From: Deuterostichococcus epilithicus
Lineage: Eukaryota > Chlorophyta > Trebouxiophyceae > Prasiolales > Stichococcaceae
Direction: 5' to 3'
Length of the DNA: 64,000 bases
NCBI GenBank assembly: GCA_033439295.1
Contig: JAVTLE010000014.1
Coordinates: 868,001-932,000, forward strand
Positions within the stretch are counted from its first letter, which is position 1. Each line of letters begins with the position of its first letter. The notes beneath the pieces are model-generated. The model was given only the letters and a program-made list of their open reading frames with translations. It made no database searches and was not told the DNA's origin. The position numbers and the translations under genes were made by a program. Shown here in pieces: positions 1 to 11,500 of this stretch.

Positions 1-231
1 CACAGTGCCAGAGGCACACATCACAGCGACTAGGTACAGCCCGAGAGGAGACTGCAAAAGGCGGTGCAGTCGTGGCTGAAATCTCCTTTGAAAACACAGC
101 AGCCTGCTAGTTGGTAGCTATCAGCACCCCGGGCTGCCGAACGCTGCGCTGACGCAGCCAAGGCTGCAGCCTCTGTCCTTGAACAGCAGCCAAAGGTATG
201 GGTATCAGAAGCTGCAGGGTGCTCACCCCAG

Positions 232-619
232 CATTGTCCTGCAGCGGGCCGCCCTGCCCAGGGAGCTCGTACCCCGGCGGCCGCGGGCCGCTGAAGCTGC
301 CGGCGCCGTTGCCGGCGCCGCTGCCATTGCCCTCAAAGAACGCGCTGCCGCCGTGCTTGCTGCCGTTGGCCAGCCGCGAGCCGCCATGCACAGAGCGCTC
401 GCCGCCGCCGTGATGCGGCCCTCCGTGCGCTGACTTGTCGCCGGCGACGGCAACAAATGCTGTGCCGCCGTGCTGCGAGCCGCCATGGGCGGAGCCGCCG
501 TGCCGCGAGCCGCCATAGGCGGAGCCGCCGTGGCGGCTGCCAGCGCGCGAGGAGGTGCGCGAGCTGTGCACCGAGCCCTCATCGTCGCAGCCGAACTCGC
601 GGTTGCCCGCATTCCAGCG
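232..619 (-). CDS. Exon of a Gly/His/Ser-repeat protein (partial, unknown function)
   Basis: The minus-strand reading shows a clean acceptor (cttctcgcag) just above 619 and a donor (gtgagc) just below 232, bounding an open exon of about 129 codons. The exon begins DNLRWNAGNREFGCDDEGS and then consists largely of HGGS-type units (SRHGGSAYGG, SRHGGSAHGG, SQHGG, SAHGGPHHGG, SKHGGS), followed by a Gly/Asn/Pro-rich stretch. No family is recognised; the composition suggests a disordered or extracellular/nuclear low-complexity region. The open frame continues past the donor to a stop near 107, so the exon could also be terminal. A short open stretch upstream (about 640-715, with NPSIYLMGAVPICL) may be a preceding exon. 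No start codon is assigned. Confidence 0.4.
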
Positions 620-1690
620 GAGATTGTCCTGCGAGAAGCCAGGCAAATGGGCACAGCGCCCATCAGATATATGCTGGGGTTCTCGCTGACGAAGGCAAGG
701 CGTTTTAAGATTGCCCTGCAGGGATCAGGCGACCAAGCTTCCGAGGAGAAACGCTGATTCAGGGCTCGACGACTAACGGTAGCAACCGCCGTCGCCACTG
801 CAGTGGGAGGTGAGAGCTGTGGACATCACATATCAGCAGCAGTGCACACTTCTAACACGCCCGCCGCTGCAGGCTGCACATCATTCATCGACTGCATCGA
901 CCACCACGATGCAGTGATGATGCACACATGAGGGCATCTTACAGATGCCGATCCGCACAGAGCTGTAGTGGCTTGCATGTCGGGTTCTGTTCAGAGCCGT
1001 GGACAAGCATCTCACCAGGCTGCCGGTCCTCCATCTGCGGAGTGGCACCTCGCCATCGCCGGCGGCATGCTGCGGGTGCTGCTGTCTGCAACAACGCACC
1101 GGCTTAGCAGAGCTCCTGACTGATCATCAATGACTAACAACATTCCTCTGGCCGACATTGGAGAATCTTACAATCATGAAGGCGTGTCGTTCATCAGCTC
1201 AGAGATGACCTGCTGACTCACCAACCAGGATGTGACCGAGCAGGCGCCCAACAACTGCAGCGACGCACCTCTCCACATCGCAATCAGCCTCAGGCGAGCT
1301 GCTGCCAGCCTCATGCTCGGGCCGACTGCCCATCGCGGCCGCGCCGCCCCAGAGCTCCAGAAACAGTAGCGGCACGTGAGGAGGTGCAGTGTTTCGGCTG
1401 AGCCTCCGGAGACCCGGGCACCGCTACAGCAACTCTGAATGGTAAAGTGGCAATTTTATGAGGTTCTGTGGCAGATTGGACCCCAAATGCAATGCGCATG
1501 TGACGCACTGATGGCACGTGCAACTTTGAAGAGGCAGAAAGTTGGGGAATGAGGAAAGGCAGGAAGAAAATAAGGAGAAGGATGGTGCGAGGATGTGGAA
1601 AGCGGTTGCATCCGTCGACGGCCCGACAGTAGGCAGCCTGGGCCGGGGGCCTTGTTCTGTCGTGTCACAAGTCATGTGTGTTTGAGAATA
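620..1690. other. Region with no recognised gene
   Basis: Apart from the possible small exon near 640-715 noted for the neighbouring gene, I see only short overlapping open frames with no recognisable motif, no convincing splice-delimited exon and no RNA gene. It may be intergenic or intronic. Confidence 0.4.
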
Positions 1691-2610
1691 GCGCTGCCGC
1701 TGGTGCCGGCTACAGGCATTTCACCTCTGCGCCGGCGATTCAGCGAAATTCAGATGATACAGTCTGTAAGTAAGGGGAATTCGCGCTGTGACGGTGGGTG
1801 CATAGCGTACAGCTATGCGCATGGTGCTGCAAGAGATTGCTACCAGCGCAAGAAGAGCGACAGACAGCCCTTTCCCCACCCTGTTCCCCTTCACGTGGCG
1901 CCGCAGGCCTTGGCTTTTCATGCCGTCCGCGCGAGTGGCAGCCGCAGAGGGTCTGGTGCAGCTGACCTTGCCAACGCTGGCGCTGCAGAATGACTTCGGA
2001 CAGTGGCGCCTCAAAGCAGCCCACGTCAGGCCGCATTGACGATGTCCGGCGGCTGCAGGCCCTCCGGCATGTCCACTGGGAAGCCCAGCGTCTTGCCATA
2101 GAAATAAACTGGTCGTCCAGGGTGCGCCGGATGTTGGGCGCCTTGCCGCAGGTCGAGATGCAGAGATTAGTCAGTAGGGAACAGCATGTGACTGGCACAC
2201 CAATTGCTTGTACTTGGCCGCCTCGATGACTGCAGTTGCCGATATCACAAGCCATGGACAGGCGCCGGCGAAACGCATGCTTGCACGTTGATGCAGGCGG
2301 CCCTGTTGGAAATTGCCGGTACTGCACATGGCACAGCGCAGCCGGTGCTGCGCCCCACCGTGTGTCCGGCACGGCAGCGCGGCTGCTCGTTGGGGGTCCG
2401 GACACATCAGCGCGTCTGAAAATTGAATAGCTGGCCCGGGAGCGTCGCCAGCGGAGGAGGCGGCACCTAGCGGAAGCCGTGCTGCTCGCCGGGGAACAGC
2501 ACCAGCGCCATGGACAGGCCCTTGGCCTTGAGCGCCTCGTAGCAGTCCACCGCCTGGTTTGGGGGCAACACCTTGTCCTCCTCCCCCTGCCGGACATCGG
2601 GTTTAGGGTT
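1690..2610 (-). pseudogene. Decayed duplicate of the 3' end of an S9 peptidase gene
   Basis: This segment is a diverged copy of 8190-9115, the last coding exons and 3' flank of the S9 peptidase gene further right. On the minus strand 2467-2597 still encodes the catalytic Asp region ([20 protein letters not shown]) and the His motif ([12 protein letters not shown]). The terminal exon, with its stop at 2026-2028, reads [16 protein letters not shown] and ends PPDIVNAA. Relative to the intact copy there is one inserted base near 2149 and one missing base near 2120, so the stretch equivalent to [12 protein letters not shown] is read out of frame and then restored. There is no hydrolase nucleophile elbow or propeller upstream of 2610; the SET-domain gene starts its 3' end at 2822 instead. 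It is best read as a partial segmental duplication, not a functional peptidase. Confidence 0.75.
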
Positions 2611-2821
2611 TCCAGCCTGGAACCAACGGCAACTACTTCGTTTGTAAGGCATGAAGCGCTTTCGTGCTTTCAGCAAGCAGGACATTGCGTCCTCTTTGAG
2701 ATCGTCCACCATAGCACAGCGCTCTATCTCTGCAGCTGCCTCAGATGTACCTTCTCGCCCACAACGCCAAGGCTGTACATTGCCAAGCTTGTGCCATGGC
2801 CCCAGATGATTGTCACCCACT

Positions 2822-5800
2822 TCACCCGGCGAGCTGCTCCCTCGCCATTAGCTCGGCATCACAGTGCACTGCCATGGCCGCCGCCAGCAGCCGCTTCTTC
2901 CCGACTCGGAACTGTAGCGCCTGCCGGTGCCGCGGCGCCAGCTCGGTGTACCCTGCTGAATTGCTGGTTCCCAGGGGTTGTGCGCCCGACGAAGCCCATG
3001 CTTCCCTCCCAGCAGCACCAATTGCTGCAGAGTGCGCCGCCAGCAGCGCCAGGTCGGATTCCAGTGTCGTCAGCATTCCGGCGGCCTCTTCGCGCAGCAG
3101 CGCGCATGCTGCCTGCACCAAATCAGGCCCTGTCATGCTTGTGAAAAGTTTTATGGCCGACGCGCAGCGAGAAACGTCAAGTCTGTTGCTGACGTCGAGG
3201 ATGCTTGGACACATGCCTGTCACCTGCATGTCTGCAGGGGTTTTGTGCTGAGTTCAGCTGCGCACACACCCGTAAGATGCTACACGTCTATTTGCTCGCA
3301 TCGCATCTGTTGCTTGCTTCCCGTCTCTGCTTTGAAACGTCAGTACCCACGCCTGTGATTATGGTTGGTGTGTCGGCAGCTGCTGCTTCAAGCAAGTGCC
3401 TAGACAATGCTGCCATGGCAACACGTTCGATTGACATTTTGCAGCCTTGATATTCAGCCTTGAGTTTCCAACAGGTGTTGCACCTTCTGAACCTGGCTCT
3501 CCTGCAGCGGCCGCTCCAGTTTGCCGACAGCGCCGGCACCGGAAAGCAGCGGCTGCGGCGGCAAGGCAATCGCCCGCAGGGCTGCAATCGCCATGCTCGT
3601 CAGGCCCTCCGTTGTGACGAATGCCTGCACAGTGTAGGCAAGCCAATCGGTGACTAAACATGACCTGGAACATCAGCTGCTGCAGCCTCGTGTCAGAAGT
3701 GCACCGGAATGAGTGTCGAGGTCGCGCAATGCGCCGCGTGACTGCGCAATGAACTGCTGTGGAGCAAAGACACAGTCACAATGATTCACATGTTAACAAG
3801 CGATTGCAAGCTGATGCGCCGGTCCTCAGCACAGGATGTCTCGGACACTCGAGAGCCGCCAAGCTGGCCACACCGCTGCCTCGGGCCCCGTGAAACGCAG
3901 TTCCTCCAGCAGGCGCAGGCTTTCCTCATCTTTTGGCACATCCACGACGCCATGCAGCCGCCGCAGCGGCTGTTGCAGCACGTACACATCATCAGGGTTT
4001 TGCGCCGCCGCCACGAAGCCGTACAGCAGCAGCAGCTCGTCGTTGGACTTCGGTCCGTAGCTGATGAACAGCTGCTGGCCTGTAAAGCAAAAGAATGCAT
4101 GATGCCACATGCTGCTAAGACGATCCAAACCAGCCAATGCAGCGATTCAGCATGCGGCACTCATGCCTGCTGAAGATCGTTGAGTTTCTGCCCAACAGCA
4201 GCCAGAGAGACGAAAAATTGCTTCGGTGCTGAACATGATCTTTGGGAGAACATCAAGGGTGCCGCACCTTTGGGAACAGGCCGCGACTTGACAGACACAT
4301 GGAACCGCGCCGCCAGGCCGCGGTAGCCCACGGATGCCGTCACCTCCTACAAACGCACATGTCAGCGGTGCCAGATCAGCAGCCATGGCCGCATCCAACA
4401 TGTGCAATCCTTGTCGCACTGTGTGTTTCATCCGGTGTCATCCCAGCTTTTGCACAAAGGGCCATGTACTGTAATGCACGCTAGGCTACAGCAGGCATGA
4501 AAACCGATGGCACGGAAAATTTGAAAACACAAAGAAAGTATTGCTTGCCTCATGCACGGCCGCATGGTTGCTAAGGTCGACGCCTGGCACCACGAACATG
4601 GAACGGTGGCTCGAACCCAGCACGGAGGAGAGTCCCTACATGAATGTGGATGCTGATATCAGAGATGCCGTGCATGGATTATAACGTCAGGGTCAAGTTC
4701 GGCGTGCCAATACGAATAGCTGACATGTCCACCAGGTCGCATTCGCAACTCTGCCAGGAGCAGGGAAAGGCTGGAGGCTGCAATTTCAGTCGTCCCCAGG
4801 TTCCAGTGAACATGGGAAACGAACCATATGTGGATACAATAGGTGTCGGAAGCCCGTGGGCAACGATTGCACATTCTCCTGTGCACATTTGGTGCCGCCA
4901 GCATTCTTTACATGGAGCATATCCATTGTGAGTACTATATGACAGCCCAAAACGACGCTCACCGGCCCAACGATTGCCAGCGCCGCCAGCCACAGGCACG
5001 GCTGCACTTGGTTCCGGACGTGCTGCGCCGCCAGCAGCAGCGCGGCGGCCACTGCGGCGCGGACGCCAACAGACAGAGCCGAGGGCCCTGCGCACACGAC
5101 ACTGTCGTTGATTCAACAAATGTACTGTTTCCAAACTGCGGTGTCCACCACAGAAAACCCCAGCGCTCAGCACAACTCCTCAGACCTCGGGCCATCCCTG
5201 GTCTGGCTTGAACATCTGGGATGAGATGTCCCACCAGGCTCGTCTGCGGCAAAGGCTCTGGACATGACCATATCCAGCGCCCAGAATAGCTCCGATGACG
5301 AGATGTTTGAGCCTGCGGCCGCGAGTCAGCAGTGTTGGCAAAATTGCGTCAAGAACCGCCCTCTACCGCCCTCTTCCACACATCTGGCATGCTTGCACAG
5401 ACTCCACCCTACAGCACTCATGGCAACCTGCGAGCCCACCCGGTGCGGCGGCTCGCAGCTGTGCAAAGGCCCGCCGCCGTGACACCTTCTGCTCCAGAGC
5501 CTGCACAGGGTCCACTACAGGGGTGATCATCATTGGGGACCTAGTGAATAACCCTCACACATGCTGCCCAGAGTGGATTGAAGACCAGCTCAACATGCGG
5601 TGGGGTTTGATGTGCGCAAAGCCCGCCAGGCTGGAGGAGGCCAGTCATCAAAGATGCACCGCTTTCTAGTCAGGGGCGGGTGCTGCAGTAAATCGCAATG
5701 CATTCCAGCGTTTCAGCGCCATTACAGATGTGCAGCCTTACGCCTAGCTGTCAGGAAGTCATGATCCTGCACCAAGTTACATGGTGAGATGCCGGGAAAC

Positions 5801-6807
5801 ACTTGCCACTGCCTCCAGCGGCGCGTACTGCAGCTCCCGCAGCTCCTCAGCATGCCATCGCCACGGCAGGTCCAGGCGCTGGGGCAAGCCTGCTACCCAG
5901 CCTGCCATAGCAGACCCTGAACCCCGCCGCCGCTCCCACAGCAGCCGCAGCGCCAGACGCGTCGTGCTGCACAGCAAAAAAGCACCCAGATGGTTGCGCA
6001 TTTCCTTACACATACATGCAATCATTTCCTTACACATACATGCAATGGGCACACAGCATGCATGCATCGATGCCAAATGAAAGCTGGTGTATGTCTGCAC
6101 CGCCTGGTCCCTCAACACCGCCAAGTGTGCCGAGCCGCGCACAGGTGCAGGGCTTGCTGAAAGCTGGGGAGGGTTCACTTGGGTTCAGATACGAGATCCT
6201 GCTCGTAGGCAGCGCGATGACACTCTGCGTGTTGCACAGCTATGATGGCGGCATCAACTTCATACAAGTCAGCATCTCGAAAACACAGCAGAAAACAACA
6301 GAAGTCGCATGGGGACCGGGGCCACGAGTGGGGGTCAACACAGGTGTCGGCCGCCATGGGCAATAGATAATCCTGAAGATGGCCTGCCACAAGTCAACTT
6401 GGCACACGGGTGCATTGCTGCCTGTCCCTTTTTGCGGGACTTGCCATCGATAGGGGAAAGCCACTCACGGGTCCGCCTCCGCCCAGAAGCTATGCGCCAC
6501 AGATGCCGGGAAGGGGCAGGGCCCCGCGCCACGAGTTGTGGACTCCTCCAGCGCCGCCGCCCGGCGCACCGTCACCACGACGGCTCCAGGGTTCAGAACC
6601 TCAGCCGCTGCGAGGCCACGCATGCCGCGCAGTGACGCCGGCGCCACGCCGGCGAGCCTGCAGCAAAAAGTTTGGCTTCTCATTGAGGGTTCGTCGACTG
6701 CTATAATCCAGGTACTCAGCCGCAAAATCGGCGCAACATCGGCGCCACATTGACACGCCTGCAGGCCATAGCGATGTGTTGGGGGCGCAGTTGCTTAGGG
6801 TTGCCAA
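2822..6807 (-). CDS. SET-domain lysine methyltransferase, Rubisco LSMT-like
   Basis: Probable protein-lysine N-methyltransferase of the plastid Rubisco large-subunit methyltransferase/SETD family, using SAM. Exons on the minus strand: 6469-6657 (SLRGMRGLAAAEVLNPGAVV, the SET N-terminus), 5803-5966 (LALRLLWERRRG ... LQYAPLEAV), 5440-5514, 5235-5312 (ELFWALDMVMSRAF), 4963-5087, 4549-4635 (SMFVVPGVDLSNHAAVHE, the conserved D-x-x-NH motif), 4268-4346, about 3840-4079 (GQQLFISYGPKSNDELLLL, the Tyr-containing C-terminal SET motif), 3484-3624 and a last exon from about 3160 to the TGA at 2822-2824. The last two match the LSMT substrate-binding domain (ALQFRVGKKRLL). Splice phases close through 6469-4079. 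The joins at about 3840 and 3160 and the start codon are unresolved; a 5' exon around 6700-6807 (MWRRCCADFAAE) fits in phase. The donor at 4548 is GC, not GT. The substrate could equally be another plastid protein, for example fructose-bisphosphate aldolase. Confidence 0.8.
5999..6046. repeat. Perfect 24-bp tandem duplication
   Basis: The unit catttccttacacatacatg plus caat occurs twice in direct succession within an intron of the SET-domain gene. It appears to be a recent local duplication. Confidence 0.9.
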
Positions 6808-7213
6808 TGCTGTGACGTCGTATGCAAGCCGCTCTACTGTCGCTCTTGCCCTTTCCTTTGCTGCCCTCCCTTCCGCTCAGTCCAGCACCAATCAATGACG
6901 CCATGGCAATGCGGCAGCACCTGATGCCGACCGTCCGAGCAGTCTGCAGGAACCCCCGTGTACGTGTGTCGTTCAGCCAGCACAGTGCCTGCACTGGTGA
7001 GCATGCCGGCACCTCCCGTGCCACCAGTGATTCAGACAAGTAGGGCTCCTCTGAAGGTGGCAGCCATGGCCGCCATGGTGATGCCAGTGGCCCTGCACCA
7101 AATGGACAGCCACCATTCGCCGACGAATCTGCAGGTTTTACTGGCGGCCGCTCTGTTGCATGCGAATGGAAATGCAGCTGGGTTGGACGTTGTTGCAGTC
7201 TTGCATTCATCTA

Positions 7214-7765
7214 CCTGGCATGGCCGCAACAGGGCGGGTTAACCTTTCTTACACCAGCCGGCCAGCTGATGGCGGGTCTACATGCAAAAGCAATATTTTG
7301 ACCGACAATTTCGAGCACAGGCGAGGAACACAATGCACCTGGTGGTCGCCGTGCAACCTTGACGCATGTTGTCACGGCGGCGGCGGTGCCTTTATCATGG
7401 CGTGATCGCCCGACAAAAAGCACGAGGTGCTCGGTTGAACTGACCCTGTATGATATTCTGCAGCTCTTCGCGTCCCTGCAGACGATCTGATCAGGTTGCA
7501 AGTCCGCTGCACAGCTGCGCCACCGCAGCCAAGCCGTCCTGGGCAGCAACAGCACGTCGACCGTGCCGGACGCAGCCTCAACATCTAATGCAAGAGCGCC
7601 TGCCTGCCGGGGAATCTGGAATGATGTGGCCCTTCCCAGAGGCAACGCACTGCTTTTGCAAGTGCCCGAAACTGGTGAGGAGTGCTTTTCAACACTCACG
7701 GTTGGGACAGGGCCTGAAGCGAGCACCAGGATAGTTATCGCAATCAGCCTAAAGAGGTGAGACAT
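7214..7765 (-). CDS. Putative secreted protein, unknown function
   Basis: An uninterrupted minus-strand frame opens at an ATG (7763-7765) with a classical signal-peptide-like N-terminus, MSHLFRLIAITILVLASG, followed by a Ser/Thr/Val-rich region. The predicted protein is about 184 residues and contains several cysteines (for example SGTCKSS, RSCAADL, DAKSCRIS), compatible with disulphides in an extracellular or lumenal protein. The middle (SFQIPRQAGALALDVEA ... TEHLVLFVG) resembles a beta-sandwich-like alternation, but I recognise no family. The 3' part may contain an intron, so the stop just above 7211 is not secure. It lies between the SET gene and the intact S9 peptidase gene, on the same strand. 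The frame also continues upstream of the ATG without a stop. Confidence 0.4.
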
Positions 7766-8532
7766 GGGCGCAACCTGCTCTCTGGCCAGACTGTTCAGGA
7801 ACGAATGGAGCAATAATCTACCTGTGCGGGAACGACGTACGAGTTTGGGTGATCGCTGATTACTGATGCTGACTACTTCAGGGGTGATTGTGGATGCCTG
7901 CATGCTGCGCGTGACACGGTAGCATTTGCCATTTTGCGATTTTGGCATGCACGATTCGCCAGCAGCCGTAGTAGCTGTAGCGATGTGATGCGATCGAATA
8001 TTGCATCGCCGCACTTGCGAGGTTGGCCACCTACAGCGCAATCCAGCTTACCGCTTTGTTGCGCACTACGGTATGCGTATGCTCTTTGACTGCGCAGCTC
8101 TACAGAGCCTGCCATGCAAATGGCCTGGCCCGGGCGTCAGGGAGGGCCTTGTCGTGCCATGTCGTAAGGCGTGCTGTGCTTGCACGGAGCGCTGGCGCCA
8201 GTGCTGGCTACAGACATTTCACAGCTGCACCGCCATGAAGCGAAGTTCACATGATACAGTATGTCAAATAAGGGACATACACTTTGTGAAAGCAGGCGCA
8301 TCGCGTACAGCCATGCGCTTGCTGCAAGACATTGCTACCGGCCCAAGACATCGACAGATAGCCATTGCACAGTCTCGTTCCTTTCGCATGGCGCCGCAGG
8401 CCTCGGCACCAGCCTCTGCCAATCCCATGCCGCCAGTGCGAGCGGCAGCTGCAGCGGCTCGAGTGCAGCTGACACTGCTAACGCTGGCGCTGCGAGCGAG
8501 TTCCGAAAGTGATCGCCCATAAACAGCCCGCA

Positions 8533-11500
8533 TCAGGCCGCATTGACGATGTCCGGCGGCTGCAGGCCCTCCGGCATGTCCACCGGGAAGCCCAGCGTCT
8601 TGCCGTAGAAGTATAGCTCGCCATCCAGGGCGCGCCGGATGTTGGGCGCCTGCCGCAGGTCGAGATCCAGGAATCAGTTCTTAGGGAGCAGCAGGTGACT
8701 GGACCACTGACGGCTCATGCTTGGCAGCCTCGATGACTGCAGTTTGCCGAAGTCAAAAAAAAACAAGCTATAGACAGACGCCGGCAAAACGCATGCATGT
8801 TGATGTTGATGCCAGCGGCCCTGCTGAGGATTGCTGGTACCTACACACCGCACATTGCAGTCGGTGCTGCACCCCGCCGCATGGCTAGGACGGCAGCGCG
8901 GCTGCTCGCTGGGGGTACGGACACATCAGCCCCTCCAAAAGCGAACAGCTGGCCCGGGTGCGTCGCCAGCGAGAGGGGCGGCACCTGGCGGAAGCCGTGC
9001 TGCTCGCCGGGGAACAGCACCAGCGCCGTGGACAGGCCCTTGGCCTTGAGCGCCTCGTAGCAGTCAACCGCCTGATTCGGGGGCACCACCTTGTCCTCTT
9101 CCCCCTGCCGCATGACATATCGGATTCAGGGTTGATGAGAAATTTAAACTGCTGCAGGCTGAGCCCGGCAGCGCGCGCAACGAGAGGACAATTCCAGACG
9201 ACTCTGCCAGCTGAAGTCCGTCCCCGGACTTCGGTTGAACTGCCCAACCCTTGAGCACCTCGCACCGCCCCTGCCTGTGGCGCCAGAGCGCCGCAGACCA
9301 CGGCGTAGCGCCACCCCATCGCATCGCGCCTGCGCCACAGAACCCGTCAGCCCAAGGACTGTGCTGTGCATGCCTTACACCCTGAGAGGGGGCACCTGGA
9401 AGAAGACGACAGGTTTGTCGAAGCGGTCCAGCGCGTTGATCGGGGACCGCTCTTTGTAGATGGCCTTGTCTTCGGGCCACTGCCCGATCAGGCCGTCCAG
9501 GTACCTGCGGCGCGCGCAGGAGCAGGCATCAGATTTGTCAAATTCATTGACTGTGCATTCCGATACACTCTGTTGTTATTCGCCTGCAGCAGTTCCGCTT
9601 GGGGTTTGCAGGGGTGCCGAGGATCCGCGGTGCTTTCTGGCTGGGAGCGCGAGATGTCTTAGCGATGCGTGCCAGATGAGACCTCACTGATGCAAAAGAG
9701 CAGACAGTGATGGCAAGGCACCGGAGGTGCACCTGCTCTCGAACTTGTGCGTCTCCGCCGCCAGCAGTTGCAGGTCCGCCACGCCGTAGTGGCTGGCGCC
9801 CGCACTGAACACGTTTCTGCGGGAAAAGAAGTGCCACGCGGGATACACATCAACCCCGTGGACAGCATCTTAGAGAGGAAGGAGCAGCCCCTGCCCACGA
9901 TGGCACTCAAGACCTGGTAGTATCCGACACCAGGGCAGCCCGAGGAAGGCTGCAGGCGGTCACTGCTCAGAGCAGCATTGGTCTGCACACCAGCTCTAAC
10001 ATCTATACTGCGCGTGCCAAGTGGTGCTCTTGCTGCAGCCGCACCTGAAGGCCAGGCAGGCGAGCGTGGTGTAGCCGCCGGCGCTGCCGCCGGTGATGCA
10101 CAGCTTCTTGCTGTCCGCCAGGCCCTTGTCCGCAAGGTGGGTGGCAGCGTTGGAGCAGTCGTCCACGTCGACGATGCCCCAGCTGCCGGCGAGGCGCTTG
10201 CGGTACTTGCGGCCGTAGCCGGTGCTGCCGCCGTAGTTCACGTCCGCCACCGCATAGCCTGGGGCGTGACAGGCAGCATATGAACTGGATTTGTCGTTCT
10301 CGTCAGTCATTACATTGAATCCGGATCACTGGCATGATCGTCACATCCGCATCAAAGCTCGTCAGTCCGCTCTCAGCAATCCGGTCACGCCACATCACGC
10401 CCTCCGGCACATGGCCATCTGGCAATGCCGTGCATGGCGGCGCTGTGTGAGGGGCTCAGATCCGAGCTGTGGGTCGACATGCCAGTTCAGCACCTCGGCT
10501 GGTCCAGAACTGGATGCCCAGGCTGAAGGCGGTGGACGCTGAGGCCGTCGGGCCGCCGTGGATTTTCACCAGCAGCGGCGGCGCGGCCCCGTCCGGAAGC
10601 TGGAAGTCCTTGTTGGCCGGCGGGTAGTGGTTCATGTACGCGGTCTTGCCCCCGGTGGTGGGGAAGGCGATGCTCTCCGGCTGCGACAGGTACCCCTCGT
10701 CCACCTGGGCCAGGCGCCAGAGGTCTGAGGCCGAAAGACATCTGTTTCTGGCGGCATCCGGAAGATTGGTATCAGGAATGGGACGGGGTTGGACGGGCAT
10801 ACATCTCCCCTGCCGCCCTTTCGTGGTGAACAGCACGGTCTCCCAGCATCCGTGTCGTCCACAGCGCCGATAAGTCACGTAAGCGAAACCTATGTACAGC
10901 CCACCAGGGCACTGGCGCGCAGCCTGCGACTCTCGAGCCCACAATGGCAACGATGAAGCCACAAAGAAGTCACCGGATCCTGCGTCACGAGAGACAGAAA
11001 CTTTCTGTCTGCGCTCACCTGGGCGCGGCTGGAGCGCTGCAGCGTCTGCCACTGCTCTGGCTTGGAGGTGACCAGCTCCTCCACGGAGGCCACCTCCAGC
11101 AGCGCCACCTCCGATGGCTTGAGCGGCGAAGTGCCCGACACGCCCACCAGCAGCCTGCCGCCCACCTGCCGTGCCAGTCCATGACCGTTGCTGCCGTACT
11201 CGGGCATTGTGAGGCTGATTCCACGGGTTTGGCAGCGGTGCGCATGCGGAAAGCATCGACCATAGCGCAACTATATCTGCATCCGCTGCGCATGTGCCTC
11301 CACCTGGACCTGCGCGCTACACTCGGATGTCCTCCAGCCACATCAGCCACATAGCATCCAGACTGGCGGCTTGTACGTGCCCAGCGCTCCACCCAGGATT
11401 GGATGTGACTGTGTACAGGCAGTTCTGCAGCGGCACCTGTTGCACGGAGACGTTGCCATAGGACGCGTACGGTGTGCTGAGCTCCTTCACGCTGCCGTCT

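Noticed and set aside
10456-11256. 266-codon minus-strand open frame read as one protein
   Set aside because: It is real only in part: the C-terminal section is an S9 peptidase exon ([12 protein letters not shown]), while the rest reads through introns and other frames of the same gene.
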